The notes under the pieces were generated by a model. The model had not been told where the DNA came from. It did no database searches and saw only the letters and a list, made by a program, of their open reading frames with translations. 64,000 nt of DNA from contig NC_072774.1 in assembly GCF_022539595.1 (NCBI RefSeq), positions 10,685,012 through 10,749,011 on the forward strand. The letters are read 5' to 3'. Below, piece by piece: positions 24,904 to 38,943 of the stretch (positions are counted from its first letter, which is position 1; the number at the start of each line of letters is the position of its first letter). Source of the stretch: Amphiprion ocellaris (Eukaryota; Chordata; Actinopteri; Pomacentridae). The translations under genes and the position numbers were made by a program.

Positions 24904-27900
24904 TCAGCCGACGGTTCTCAGAGAAGAGTAGCTCCTCGTCTTCTGTGCTCGCATCAGGGGAGTCTGGGTGTTCACGTCTCGGGATAAGACCGTCCGGCCG
25001 GCTCGGCGGAGGTGAACGCTCGTCCATCCGTACACCAGGCAGTTGAGGAAGCCCTGCGAGGCCGAGGTGAAGGCCTGAGGACAGAGGACACACTGAGGTC
25101 ACTGCTGGGACACAAACTCACTGCAGAAACATGTCTGAATTCTTTCATCCTGCTTGTTTTAAAGAGTGACTTCAGCTTGATTTCAATGAAGCTTCTCATC
25201 AGCTCACGTCTCTGAGCTGTGATTCTGCAGCAGAGACTCATTTCAATCAGCTCAAAGGCTTGAAGTGGGAAATGCAAAGATCTGAAGACAAATCAAGACA
25301 ATAAATCTACTGCATCTCTATTGGAAGTCACTTTTTCTGGTGGATAAGACAAATTTAACAACCACAGACACATAAAAAACACAAAATGACCACAAAAGTC
25401 AAAAATGATCACAAATAGACACAAAACAACCAGAAAATGGCCAAAAAAGCAACTGAAAATATCACAAAGAGACAGAAAACAACCACAAAATGAGCAGACA
25501 CAAAAATGATCACGAGACACAAAACATCTACAACATTAGAATACTGTCATAAATAGACACAAATACTTCATCCAGATGTTGCGTTGTGATAGTTTTACTG
25601 GTTGTGTTGCTGCAGACGGACCTGTGAGATGTAGAGGACGACTCCAGCATCACCAAGACCAGCTGAAGGCTTCACCAGCCGCAGGAACGCCAGAATCACC
25701 GCTGAGGACACACACAGACACACAAACGCTGCTAACCTCGCCAATGTGATACAACAACAAACACACTGACACAATCCAACTCTTTGTTTAACTCTTTGCT
25801 TCAGCTGTTTAATTCTTTAGCTTCGTTTAAGTCTCTTGAACTCTTTGTTCAAGTCTTTGTTTTACTCTTTAACTCTTAAATCTTTGTTTTATTTTTTGTT
25901 TCACTCTTTGTTTATCTCTTTAACTCTTTGTTTAAATCGTATTTGATGTTTAACTCTTTGTTTAACTCGTCAGTTTGTTTTTTCATTGTTTCACTCTTTG
26001 TTTGACTTGTTTCAGTTTTTTGTTTCACTCTTTGTTTCACTCTAACTCTGTTTAAATCGTAGTTTAACTCTATTTGTTCAACTCTTTGTTTAACTGTTTA
26101 ATTCTATTTTTATTTAACTGTTTAACTCCTCATTTAAATTGTATTCTAAGTCTTTAACTGTTCAACTCTTTGTTTAACCTCTTAACTCCTTTTCCACATT
26201 TTTAAAAAGTCTTTAACCCTTTGCTTCCCTTCTTTTTTTAAATATTTAACTTTGTTTCATTCCTTGTGTAGCTCTTTACTTCAGTTTTTTGTTTAAGTCT
26301 TCGGTTAAATCTGTTTCACTCTTTGTTTACCTCTACAACTCTTTGCTTAAATCTTATTTTAACTCTTATCTCTTTGTTTAACTCTGTTTAATTCATTATT
26401 TCACTGTTTCTTTCATGCTTTGTTTCACTTTGTGTTTTACTCTTTAACTCTTTGTTTAACCCATTGTTGAACTCTTTAACTCTTTGTTTAACTTCTTAAC
26501 TCTTTGCTTTACCCTTTAATTATTTAACTTTGTTTCACTCTTGCTTTAGCTCTTAGTTCAAATCTTGGTTTCACTCTTTGCTTAACTCTTTAACTCTTTG
26601 TTCAAGTCTTTAAGCGTCGACACGAACCTGGACCCCAGCAGAGGACGAAGATCAGCGGGTACAGGACCATCCGACGGTCCATCACACGGAACGAGATCCG
26701 CTGCTCGTTGCCAAGGTAACCGTTGGACGTCACGACTCGCCTGTAAATATGCCGAGCTTTTATCACGAGGACCTGCAGGGGAAAGAGGACGATTAATCAG
26801 AGCGAAGATCACCTGCAGGAGTACTCACAAGTCCTACTGTGCAGAGTCATGTCAAGTCTCATCGAGTCACATCACATCAAGTCATGTTACAGTTCCCAGA
26901 TCTGTTCCCTCCAGAGGCAGGATTCAACCAAACTGAATTAACAGATCATTTTAAAGGACGGCTCTGTGTGTTCAGCTGATTAAGTGCAGTAAAAGCAAAG
27001 CATGAGGACATCAGTGGTCGTGTGCTCAGGCACTGTGCGGAACAGCTGGGAGGTGTGTTTCAGACCCTCTTCCAAAACTCCCTGGACAGCTGTACAGTTC
27101 CTCAGTTGTGGAAACATTCCACAGTCATCCCCATCCCCATGAAGAGTACAACCAAAGTACTCAATGACTTCAGACCTGTGGCTCTCACCTCCCTCGTGAT
27201 GAAGGCAATGGAGAGAACCGTGAAACAACACATCATCGGAGTAACTAACTCACAGATTGACACTCTCCAATTTGCATATCATTTGAGCAGAGGTGTTGAT
27301 GATGCCAAAATATTAATTCTGGACACTTTACACCGTCACCTGGAACACCCAAACACCTCAGCAAGACTCCTGTTTGCCGACTTCTCCTCGGCATTCAACA
27401 CACTCCAGCCCCACATCCTGGCTCACAAACTCTCCTCCTACTTCCACCTGGATGATCAGCTCATCCTGTGGATACTGGACTTTTTAACCCACAGGTCACA
27501 GAGAGTGCAGGTCAATAACACCTTCTCTGATCTACAACACACCTCCACTGGTTCTCCTCAGGGCTGTGTCCTCTCTCCGCTACTCTTCATCCTCTACACG
27601 GATGACTGCAGATCCACACAGCCCAATTCCCACCTGGTCAAATATGCAGACGACAAAGTCCTCCTGTCTCTGCTGTCAGGACCCTCTCAGTCCCTCAGCT
27701 CAGTCCTCCAGGAGTTTGTGGACTGGTGTGATGACTCTTGTCTGGAGCTGAATGTTAAAAAAACCAAGGAGATGGTGGTGACCTTTTCCAACAAGCAGAT
27801 GGCGCTGGCTACAGCTGTCACCACCACCATCCATGGAATGCCTGCTGGGCTTGTGGAGGAGTACAAATATCTGAGCACCATCTTTGACAGCCAGCTGAAA

Positions 27901-30753
27901 TTCTCCTCTAACACAGAGGAGATTATCAGGAAATGTCACCAGAGGCAGTATCTCCTAAGGAAGCTCAACTCTTTTGGAGTAAATAGGAGTCATGTCGTGT
28001 TGAGTCATGTCAAGTTATGTTACGTCGAGTGATGTCATGTCGAGTCACATCACATCAAGTCATGTCATGTCACAGGTCACATTCTGTTGAATCACATCAC
28101 TCGATGTTAAAATGACGTCAGATCAAGTTGAGTCACGTCTTATCTGTACACTCACAGTGATGCTGAGCAGCGTGACCAGGAAAGTGGTGAGAAACACAGA
28201 GATGCGATAGTGGTGCAGCATCCTGCAGGGTCTCATCATGGGCCGGTGCTCCGAGTTCAGGTACAGAGCTCCAGTGTTCATCAGCAGACACCTGGTGTCA
28301 GTACGGAGCACCGCAAGGGTCAGAAAAAGAAAATAAAACAAATCCAACATTTTGACTGTGCTTCTGAATTAAATAGAACCAAATATTTGATGTAACCTTC
28401 ATGCCTTTTTCCAACTTTCCAGGTAAATGTATCTTTAGTGTGTGTGAGCAGGTTCAGGTTTCCTCCTCACCTGTAGGGTTCACTGAAGTTGGCCTGACAG
28501 TGGCTGATGTTTCCTTTAATAAGCACCGGCGTCATCAGCAACACCGGCACCAGACTGAAACACAACAGAGGTCACATATCACCTGTCAATAAAGGCATGT
28601 TTCAATAAATTACTTCCAGGGAATAGGGACATTTCCCACAGGAACACAAACATCACACAGTTTACTGCAGTCTGAACTCACCCTGAAAGCAGCGCAGTGA
28701 TTTTCCCTGCTGTACTCACTCTGTTGGAAAACTGCAAAACAGATGCAGAAATATGATTTAACAGATTTATATTCAAACAGAAATTAGATTAACTGGACTG
28801 GTCTCACTCAAGCTCCTTTTCATTCAAGTGACAATTTAAGAATTCTTTCTGTTTGCACTGAGTCAGGCAGAGAGTCACAAATCAACCACAAAAAGATTCA
28901 AAATGATCAAAGAGAGACACAAAACAACCACAAAGGGACATAAAATAACCAAAAAGAGAAACAGACATATAACAAGCACAAAAAATGGGGAAAAAAATAA
29001 AAACATAGACACAAAACAAACGGATGAAAATCAACAAAAAAGGGACACAAAAAAGAGATGCAAACCAACCGCAAATACATTCAAAATGACTGAAAAAGAA
29101 ACTAAATTATGAAGCCACACAAAACAGTCATAAACAGATACTTAACAATCACAAAAGACACAAAACAACCAAAAATAGAAGTAAAATGACCACAAACAGA
29201 CAGATGATGATCAAAAAGAGACACAAAACAACCAAAAGGGATGCAAAATTCTCCTTAGAAAACATTTAACAAATTAAAAAAACTGTGCAAAAATCAAAAA
29301 AAGAGTCAAAATTACCACAAAGAGTGATAAAACCACCAAAAAGATACAAAAAAGAGATCAAGTCAAGTATAAATAGAAAACAAACAGACAGAAAACAGTC
29401 AAAGGTGACAGGAATTAACTATAGACACTAAACAACCACACACACACACACACAAAAAAACACATATATAAAGGCACAACCGCAGGAAATGGAAATCAAA
29501 ACTAAAGACAAAGTGAAAATGTCCCAAGATGGAGGGGAAGTCAGTGTATATTTCCATGTAGCATATCAACTGCACTCAGGATGATATGATAAGTTAACTC
29601 ACTTCCCCAAAATTTAACAGCAAAAAACAAAACAGTGTCTCAACTGTAACCTCTGAACATTTAATCCAACAAAAGGGTTCCAAATGTTGAAAAAATGCTT
29701 TGGAAACTTCTTCAGACTTGGAAGGGAGGATGTGTGGTGGAGGATGATGCACATACAGGAGAACCATAGAGTATTTGGGGGTTCATGTTTGTGGTGTTTG
29801 TCCCTCAGGGCCACCGTACTGCAGGTACGTACCTGTACTGAGTATCCACTGAAGCAGCTGTAGAACTTCTCTCTGATTCCTTTGTACAGGTTCCACATGT
29901 AGTTGAGGGTGTAGAGGAAGGAGGCCATGTAGAGAATCTGGAACACAGATGGTAAGAATTTATCCAACAGAGCCTTCGTCTGACTTTGTGGACATCAATA
30001 AACTCAGTGAGCAGAGCAGCGGAAATGAAGAATCAGCAGCTGACCACAGGATCGCTGCCTCTCAACAATACATGTGGGTCAGGAATGTTTCTGTCCTGGT
30101 TCTGCTGCTCTATTTCATCCCAGAACTGACCCAGTTCAGGATCAGCTCTGGACCGGGTCGCCTGGGGTAAAGAACCCAAAATACCAGGAGAAGATGGATG
30201 GGGTGACAGCAGTTAGTAGATCTGTTCCCTCCAGTGTCAGTACTCAACCAAAACAGATGATTTGATCTGTGACTTCAGCAACACTTACCACTAACACTTG
30301 GAGTTTAGCATCTCAGAGCCAACAGTCCACAACGACAACCAATTTTTCTCAGTCTGAACCTCTTTTTCTTTGGTAGAAACATACAGAACAGTTCAGTATG
30401 AGGTTTTCAAACCAGAACAGAACCAGTTCTGTGTTGGTGGTAACCAGTAACACTGCCCACCAACACTTGGAGTGTAAAGACCAACAAGTATCAGTTTGTT
30501 GCCTTCATCAGGGTCATCTTAGAAACAAACACATCAAAAGTTCTGGGTCCTTCTGTACCGATACCAGTAACAGTCCCATATGGTCTAGTGGTCAGGACTC
30601 CTGGTTTTCACCCAGGTGGCCTGGGTTCAAATCCCGGTATGGGAAGGAATTTATTTGTCTACAGAGCTAAATGCAAAATCTGCAACACGTAATGAAACTT
30701 TTCCATGTCAGGGTTCCTCGTCATTTTTCAGGAATAATGTATTATAACATAAG

Positions 30754-30784
<31 letters not shown>

Positions 30785-33700
30785 TTAGTTTAATGTAAAG
30801 TTTACAAACAGATTTATTGAGCTGAAGCTTTTGTTTATCAATTTCGGGTCTTTAACACAAATCAGGAAGCAGTTAAAACTAAAGGCAAACCAAACAGGCC
30901 ACAAGTTCTGCTTTTCATAGTATTATCATTATTAGTCAATAGATAAGCAGATATCATTTCACTAATTGTTCAGAAACATAAAATCCCCTGTTTGTCCATC
31001 ATCCACTGTCTTGTTTTTAAATGTTTTCTGACACATACGACTGTTTGGCACATTTTAAATTCAACTGTTTGTCCATAAATTTAGTTTTTCCACATTTTGT
31101 TCTGACTCTGGTTTGTCTGAACTCAAGATGATCTTTAAGATAAATACAATCTTAAATAATATCTGACCATTTTTATGAAGTCGTGGAAGGAATTTTACGA
31201 TACAGGTAATAATAGGAATATACTGTAGATTGTATACATCTGAATTATTATATTAAATATGATATTACAGCAGTATTGAAGTGTTTGGAATGAAAGCCTG
31301 CATTTGCACCTGTACAGCTTGTAACGATTTATGAAAAAGAGAGTTTTACTATTATTAAAGAGTAATAATACTAATGATAACACTTACAGTTCATTTCTAC
31401 AGAGCTGATTTGCATTAATGCCCAGAACTGACATTTTGAAAGACTCCAATACAGGTTTATCTGATAAACATGTGACAATCAGTTGTATTAAAAATTGGAA
31501 ATTCAGGTTGTTTGTTTCATTTCAAAAGAGGAAGCTGAGATTTTCCAGCTGTGAAGCATCTCTGTGGCTCAGCAGGGCTAAACTCTCACGCACTTGAGGA
31601 AATGAGAATTCCTAAACGTCTTCAAACTTTTCAGAAAAAGACCCAAACCTTCCCCTAAAAAACGGCAACCTTCAACACACCACAGCTGATGTGAATGATA
31701 CAGCACGATAAACATTATGACACTGGAACTGACTTCCTGAAGTTCAGACCCGACAGGAAACAAGTAAATTGGTCACCAAAACCAACAAATGTAAACCAAC
31801 TCTACAATGTCTGTCAGCCAGAGCCTTCAAGAAAACATATCATTGACTTTCAAAGAAACTGAACAGATCTGCTACCTATCAACAGGAACTGTGTGAAAGT
31901 CTTCCTGCCTTCAGTTTCCTGAGTAAACATATTGATAAAGGACATATTGATAAAGATCTCTCCAAGCCTCTTAGAAAAAAACAACATGCAGGAAAAGCTG
32001 CCAGTTTCCAAACATTTTCACAGTCTACTAGCACCTTACTACCGTCCACACTTTATATTTATCTATAATGCCTTGTGAAATTGATTCATTTAGTAGCGGA
32101 ATTTGCTGTGACAATGGAAGGAATTCTATTCTATTCTATTCTATTCTATTCTATTCTATTCTATTCTATTCTATTCTATTCTATTCTATTCTATTCTATT
32201 CTATGCATAACATTCTGAAATTCAAATAATATTCCGAAATTAAGATCCTACTATTACAAAACTGAAATTGTCACATTCCGAAATTGAAGTCCAAACATCC
32301 TGAAATTTGAATCATAACATTCCTAAATTCAAATAAATTCGAAACATAACATTTCGAATTCCAAATCATAACATACCGAAACTCAAATCATAACATTCCA
32401 AAATTCAAACAATATTCCAAAACTCGAAATCCTAACATTCCAAAAATTGAAATCATAACATTCCGAAATTCAAATCAAAACATCCCCAAAATTCGAATAA
32501 TAAAATCCTGAAATTCAAATCAAAACATCCCCAAAATTCGAATAATAAAATCCTGAAATTCAAATCAAAACATCCTCAAAATTCGAATCGTTACATCCCT
32601 AAATTCAAATCTCAACATTCTAAAATCTGAATCATTGACCAGAGTGATGGCAGGAGTTCCTGATGGACATCTACAAGTGAACCTGCTGAGGTAGATTACA
32701 CTGAATATTAGTTCTGCTGCATCTTTGTTTTTGATCCTTGTTGACTTTAAAATACTCCAAATAAACCAAAATTTGTTGATCAAATTCTTAAAGTAATGTT
32801 GAAAGTATTTGATGAAACGGACTAACGGATTTGAATGAAATTTTCAGGGAAGGCCAGAAGTGACACAATGACCACCTGATTAGATTTTGGCAATGATGCG
32901 GCCTATAGTTTGGATCCACTGATTCGTTAAAGATTTCTGTATCATTGCGAGGTAGTGGCAAGGCGTCACTGTAACCATGACAACAAGTGAACGCTACGTC
33001 AGCTGCCTACTGATGATCACGTGATTACGATCCAACTACAAATCGACCGCTGCGGACTCACCTCGACTTATCTGTCAGAAATGATACAACCATTTAGCAG
33101 CCTTGGTACTGTGCTCTCTGAGTGCTTTTCCTATTGTAGTGTGTGTTCAGGTTGTAGCGTTGCGTGCTGTTGTGTTACCTGCTCCACAGTGTGCAGGTTG
33201 TAGCAGTGTGTGTTGAGGCTGTTGCAGTGGTGTGAGAACAGAACAGCTCCGATCAGCCAGCAGACGGCGAGCAGCAGGTCGGACACACTGAGCAGGAACA
33301 GAGGCTGCAGCTGCAAACACACACTTTTATCATGTCACAGCACACACAATACACTACACACAAACACTGTCGACAAGTAAACATTTTTAACTGTTTATTT
33401 TAACAATTTACTTTTATTTTACAGATATCTGATTTGTATCTTATTACAGATAGTATGTAGTATACTCACAGAAACAGTATTAATCTACATGCTGACTGTA
33501 AAATATCTCTCTTTTTACCAATAATAAAAAGGTTCTTTTTCACTATTTGACTGTAACATTACACTGTTTTTACTGTATCGGAATCAGCAAAAAATATAGC
33601 TATTTTACAGATATTTGCGTTATTAAAAAGAAAATGTATGTATATTAAGGCTTGAAAAATGCTAAATAATTCTTTAACAGTTATTTTACAGATTTTCCTA

Positions 33701-36700
33701 TTTTGTTAAACAGCCAATAACTACTAAAATCACAGAAAAAAGTATGAATTTACATTTTAACCTATAACCTTTAATCTATAAATACTGTCTACATCAAAAA
33801 TCTGTATTTCTACAAATAATAACTTGTCCATTTACAACATTTAACCATAAAATTGCACCATTTTACTATTTTTAAATAACCAAAAAACATTATTTTACGA
33901 CTATTTGCTGTTAAGAAAAAAAATGGTATTTAAAGGAGGCAAATTGTTGTTAGCTAATTATTTTATAGATTTTTTTTTAAAAATTATTATTGCAGATGAT
34001 ATCCAGTAAAATCACAGAAAAAGTCTTAATTTACATGTTAGCCATAAAGTAAAAGGTCTAAAATTGTAAATAATGTCCACATCAAAAATATATTAGATTT
34101 TACAAATGTAATATAATTAGCTGTTTTACAATGCATTATCATAAAATGATACAGTTTCACTGTATTTAAATCTATTAAAAATATTATTTTACAGATATGT
34201 GTTGTTTTGTTTTTTTTTTTTTAAAGATTTCACTGTTTTTTAATGTGTATTTTCTCTCGCTCTCGCTGCCTGACTTTTGCAGTTTTGGAAATAATTTGAA
34301 TAATTGAAAATAAAAATGCAATCAAAGTCTTTAAAGACCATTTAAACATTAAAGCTGCAAGCAGCGTTGGACGGGTCCTCGCATCCTTGCTGGTCGGCGA
34401 ATCCGCGCACGTCCACCAGGTGGCGCTGCGACCGAGAATGCATGTCGGCCTATGGATGCGACGAGGGCTGGACTCTGATCACACGTGTAAAATTTCAGGC
34501 AGATTGGAGCATGTTTAGGGCAGTTACACAGCAGTTGATGTTTCATGGCGAAGCATCAAAATTCACGAGGCCGCCATGGCCACGCCCTCAGACTTAAGGT
34601 GAGCATTTTGATAACTTTTGATCACCCATGCCTGGAGTACATGCTGGCCAAATTTCAGCTCACTCGGTGTTACCCTGTTTGAGTTGATAGCTTTTCAAAA
34701 TGTGTAAAAATGACCAAAAATTTAAGGTTGGTGTTAAATTCTAGAAAGAAGAAGAAGATTAAAGAAAGAAAGTACATAAAAAAGAAGCAATTAAATAAAT
34801 GGGAAAAAGTTAAGACAATTAAACTTTTATAAAGTATGGGGGGAAAAAAAGATGTAAGAAATTGAAGAATTGTATTTAATAAATAAACAGGAAATTTGTA
34901 AATAAGTGTTGTAGTCTTTTGCAGTTAATTGATGGATAGGCGTAGTGAGAGACAGCCAGACAATGGGGTAGAAATAAGAATGAGAACAATTCATACAGCA
35001 CGGGGTTGCGAGCGGGAATCGAACCAGGGCTTCAGCGTTGAGGACGTACTACATGCGTCAGTGGCTTAACCCGCAGCGCTATATGATCACACATGTTGCA
35101 TGTCAGCAAAGGTGTATCAACCCAATAGAAGTCCAGGGGAAGGGTTAGGGTTGGAGAGGTAGGTCCTGACAGTTGTAATGTATCATAAAAAATTGATATA
35201 AAAATTAAAATTTTTTCATAATTTAATATTAAGCCACTCAACCCAAAAAATTTATAAAATAGATTTGGGAGTTTATTTAAAATTTTATTACAAACTGTCA
35301 AAATTACCAACTTGAATTTAAAGTGGAGCTCTTCACCAAAATGGAACCTTAAAGTATGAAGAGAGAGATTGAGAGAGAGAAAGATAGAGAGAGAGATGCA
35401 TAGATGATCAAGCAAAGAAAAAGAGCTGGAATCAGTTAAGGTATAGTTTTAAAGCTAATGTGACCTCGTCGATGTGTCCCTGCTGTGTCACGTCTCTCCC
35501 TCCGTCCTCCTCCTCCTCCTCCTCCTCCTCCTCCTTCTCCTCCTACTCCTCCTTCTCCTCCTACTCCTTTTCCTCCGACTCCCTCTGAACTTTGGCTTCT
35601 TTTTCTATCATGGCAGCAGCAGTCACTGCCGCAGGTGAAGTAGTGGAAGCAACGGCAAACATGTCACTTATTTAGCAGCATTTTGCTGCATCGACTTGCA
35701 GGCTTTTAAGCGTTTATTCGCGCAATTTTTCAGCGCCCCCCTTTCTTTTGGGCCGTTTCTCCATGTTTGCTCCTCTCCACTTCCGGCCAACTCAAAGGGC
35801 AAAATTTGATGACTTTGGTCAAGAGGCCGGGGAGGGGCGGGAAGAGGAGGGCTGAGAGATTTCATTGGATTAGTCCAATGTCCTTCAAGAAAATCGACCA
35901 ATGGGCCGTCGCGATCGACAAAAAGGATGTATATTAATGTATGATGGTTAAATTATGACACCCCCTGTGCCGGCCCAAAAATGTGCTTCGGCCCACCGGG
36001 CATCGCCCGGTACGCCAGATGGCCAATCAACCCCTGGTTGGGGTTAAAATGTTGTCAGAAAAAGAAGAATCAAGAAAGAAACGACATAACAAAATGCCAT
36101 TAAATCAAAGGGAAAAAATTGAGACAAGAAAACATTTATAAAGTAGGAAAATATAAAAGTCGAAGTAATTTAAGAAGTTTATTTAATAAGTAAAGATGTA
36201 ACTTTGTAAATAAGTGTTGTAGTGTGTTTCACTTATTTGATCGATAGGTGTAGTGAGAGACAGGCAGACAATGGGATAGAAATAAGAATGAGGGCAACTC
36301 ATACAGCACGAGCTTGCGAGCGGGAATCGAACCCGGGCCTCAGCGTTGGGGACCTAGTACATGCATGAGTGGATTAACCCGTAGAGCTATATGGACACAC
36401 ATGTTGTGTGCTTTTAAACGTGTATTCATCCAATAGAAAGTCTAGGGGTAGGGTTAGGGTTACAGAGGAAGGTCCTGACAGTAGCAAGGTACAAAAATGG
36501 ATATTAAATTTTACATATTTTCATAATTTAATATTAGGTCAAACTAGCCAAAAAATTCTTAAAATGAATGTGTAGTTTTCCCGGTGGTTTCTGGCCGGTC
36601 TATATCATATAGCACGGCCAAAAACCAACGGGAAAACCGCGGATTAATTTCTCTTAATATTCGGCTGCTTCTTTTAGACATTAAAAATAAAATTGTATAC

Positions 36701-38862
36701 ATAATTTTTAACCCTATTTTTGTTATGCAACTGTAAGGACCCGCCTTTCTAACCCTAACCCTACCCCTAGACATTCTATTGCATTTAAACATGTTTTAAG
36801 GCACAGCACATGTGTGCTCATATAGCTCAACGAGTTAAGCCACTGACGTATATACTAGGTCTACGACGCTGAGGACCGGGTTCGATTCACGTTCGCAACC
36901 CCGGGCTGTATGATTTACCGTGACTCTTATTTCTATCTCGTTGTCTGGCTGTCTGTCATTACGCCTATCCGAACAAAAACTGAAAGAAACTACTACACTT
37001 TTTTAAATAGTTCAATGTTTTTTTTTACAAAATAACATCTTACAGACAATAACACTTTCACTAAGATATAAACACAATTTACTATGAAAACTTTCAATAT
37101 ACAATTACACATTAAAATCTACTACAAGTTCTTAAAATTACTAACTACAACACTTTAAACATTTCATATTGAAATTATTATTTTTACTCATCACATCCAA
37201 TTATACTTTTCACTCAACAATTACACATTAAAAAGACAAAACATTTGGACATCTAATCTAATATTATAAAATCATAAAGAATGACAAAAGACCAAGACTA
37301 AACTTTTAAGATGAATCTAAATACAGACAAAAAAACTGAAAAACACCAGTGACACTTTTGAATACCTAATTACACAGAAGACACAATAACAAAATCCAAA
37401 AAAACAAATAAATTTACATATCTTAAAACGTTTTCTATTGTGAAACAAAAACATCTGGTTGTTTCTTCAAACACTTCCTCTTTCAATGTTCTGGGTTGCA
37501 CTATGAATTGATTTACTAATAACTCTTTTCTCAAAACTGCTTCCCTCATAAAGTCTACTAATAGTTGAAATCATTCATCAAACTAATGTTACCTTCTGAT
37601 CATCACTTACTATACTTTTCAGTGAATACAATCAAAGTTGCTGGACCATTTCTAAATAGCACACAGGTGAACGTCTCACCAAAACTCAAATGGATACTCT
37701 AAATGTGAAATCAAGACTCATGGTCACAACTTTTAAGGCTTCGATTAAACAGAAATTTCTAACTAACAGAGAAGTACTAAGACACTTTGCACATTTCAGT
37801 CCTCACACTATCTGACATTTCAAACTAACAGACAACTACACATGGACATAGAAGACACGAGTCCTTGGACTATCTGAAGGTTCTAGTTTACAGACAACTA
37901 CTGTGAAACTTCGAAAATTTCAGCCCTCACACTGTGTGAAAGCTCATCTCCTCAGGACTCAAGAAGTCTGTACACTTTGAAAATCTTGGAAATCAGGGTT
38001 CAACCCTCCAGCACAAAGCCTAAAGTCCAACCTCCCGACAAAAACTGTCAAGTCAAAACTCAAGTTAAAAATTAAAGCTGCAAGCAGCGTTGGACAGGTC
38101 ATCACATCCTTGCTGGTCGGCGAATCCACGCACGTCCACCAGGTGGCGCTGCGACCGAGAGTGCATGTCGGCCTACGGATGCGATGAGGGCCGGACTCTG
38201 ATCACACGTGTAAAATTTCAGGCAGATTGGAGCATGTTCAGGCTACTTATAGAGCTTTTCCTGTCCATCCACCAGGTGGCGCTGCGACCGAGAGTGTATG
38301 TCGGCCTACGGATGTGATCAGGGCCGGACTCTGATCACACGTGTAAAATTTCAGGCAGATTGGAGCATGTACAGCTGAGTTAGACACCACTTCCTGTTTC
38401 ATGGCGAAGGATCCATTTTTTTGGGAGTCGCCATGGCCACACCCTTTGAAATGAGATGAACATTTTGATAACTTTTCATCAGGTCGCGTGTTTGCATATA
38501 TTGGCCAAATTTGACGTCCCTTGGACTTATCTCCGATGAGTTATTAATTTTGAAAAATTTACAGCTAATTCAAGATGGCCGACTTCCTGTTGGTGTTAGG
38601 GCGTGGCCATGATTGACTTTTTTGGGTTTCCTGATGTGCTGAATATGTAGACAAAATTTTGTAACTGTAGATGAAACGTCGTTCAAGTTGGCCTAATGAC
38701 CAAATTTTTAATTTTCCAGGGGGCGCTATGGAGCCATTTTCCCACACACATGCACAACTCCCATAAAATATCAAATTTTTCGCCAGTCCTGATGAGCATG
38801 CCACGTTTGACGCGTTTTGGGGTATGATAAGGCCGCCAAAAAGGCAATTCAAAAGACGGTAA

Positions 38863-38943
<81 letters not shown>

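Larger units (their letters stand above)
36200..36990. repeat. Long inverted repeat (fold-back) of SINE units
   Basis: The left arm, about 36200-36590, and the right arm, about 36610-36990, are diverged reverse complements. Both contain a tRNA-like block, CTAACCCTAACCCTACCCCT (inverted on the left) and the GACAGNCAGACAA stretch. The centre is itself a near-palindrome: GTTTTCCCGGTGGTTTCTGG against its complement around TATATCATATAG. Confidence 0.7.

Noticed and set aside
30398..30670. 90-aa plus-strand frame across the tRNA
   Set aside because: It runs through a complete tRNA-Glu and has no protein features.
32122..32640. Heat-shock-element-like TTCnnGAA pairs in the satellite
   Set aside because: The pairs come from the satellite unit itself and are irregularly spaced. 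No nearby promoter is seen.
36440..36785. Telomere-like CTAACCCTAACCCT stretches
   Set aside because: There are only two or three units, and they recur as part of the SINE unit, so they are not an interstitial telomere array.
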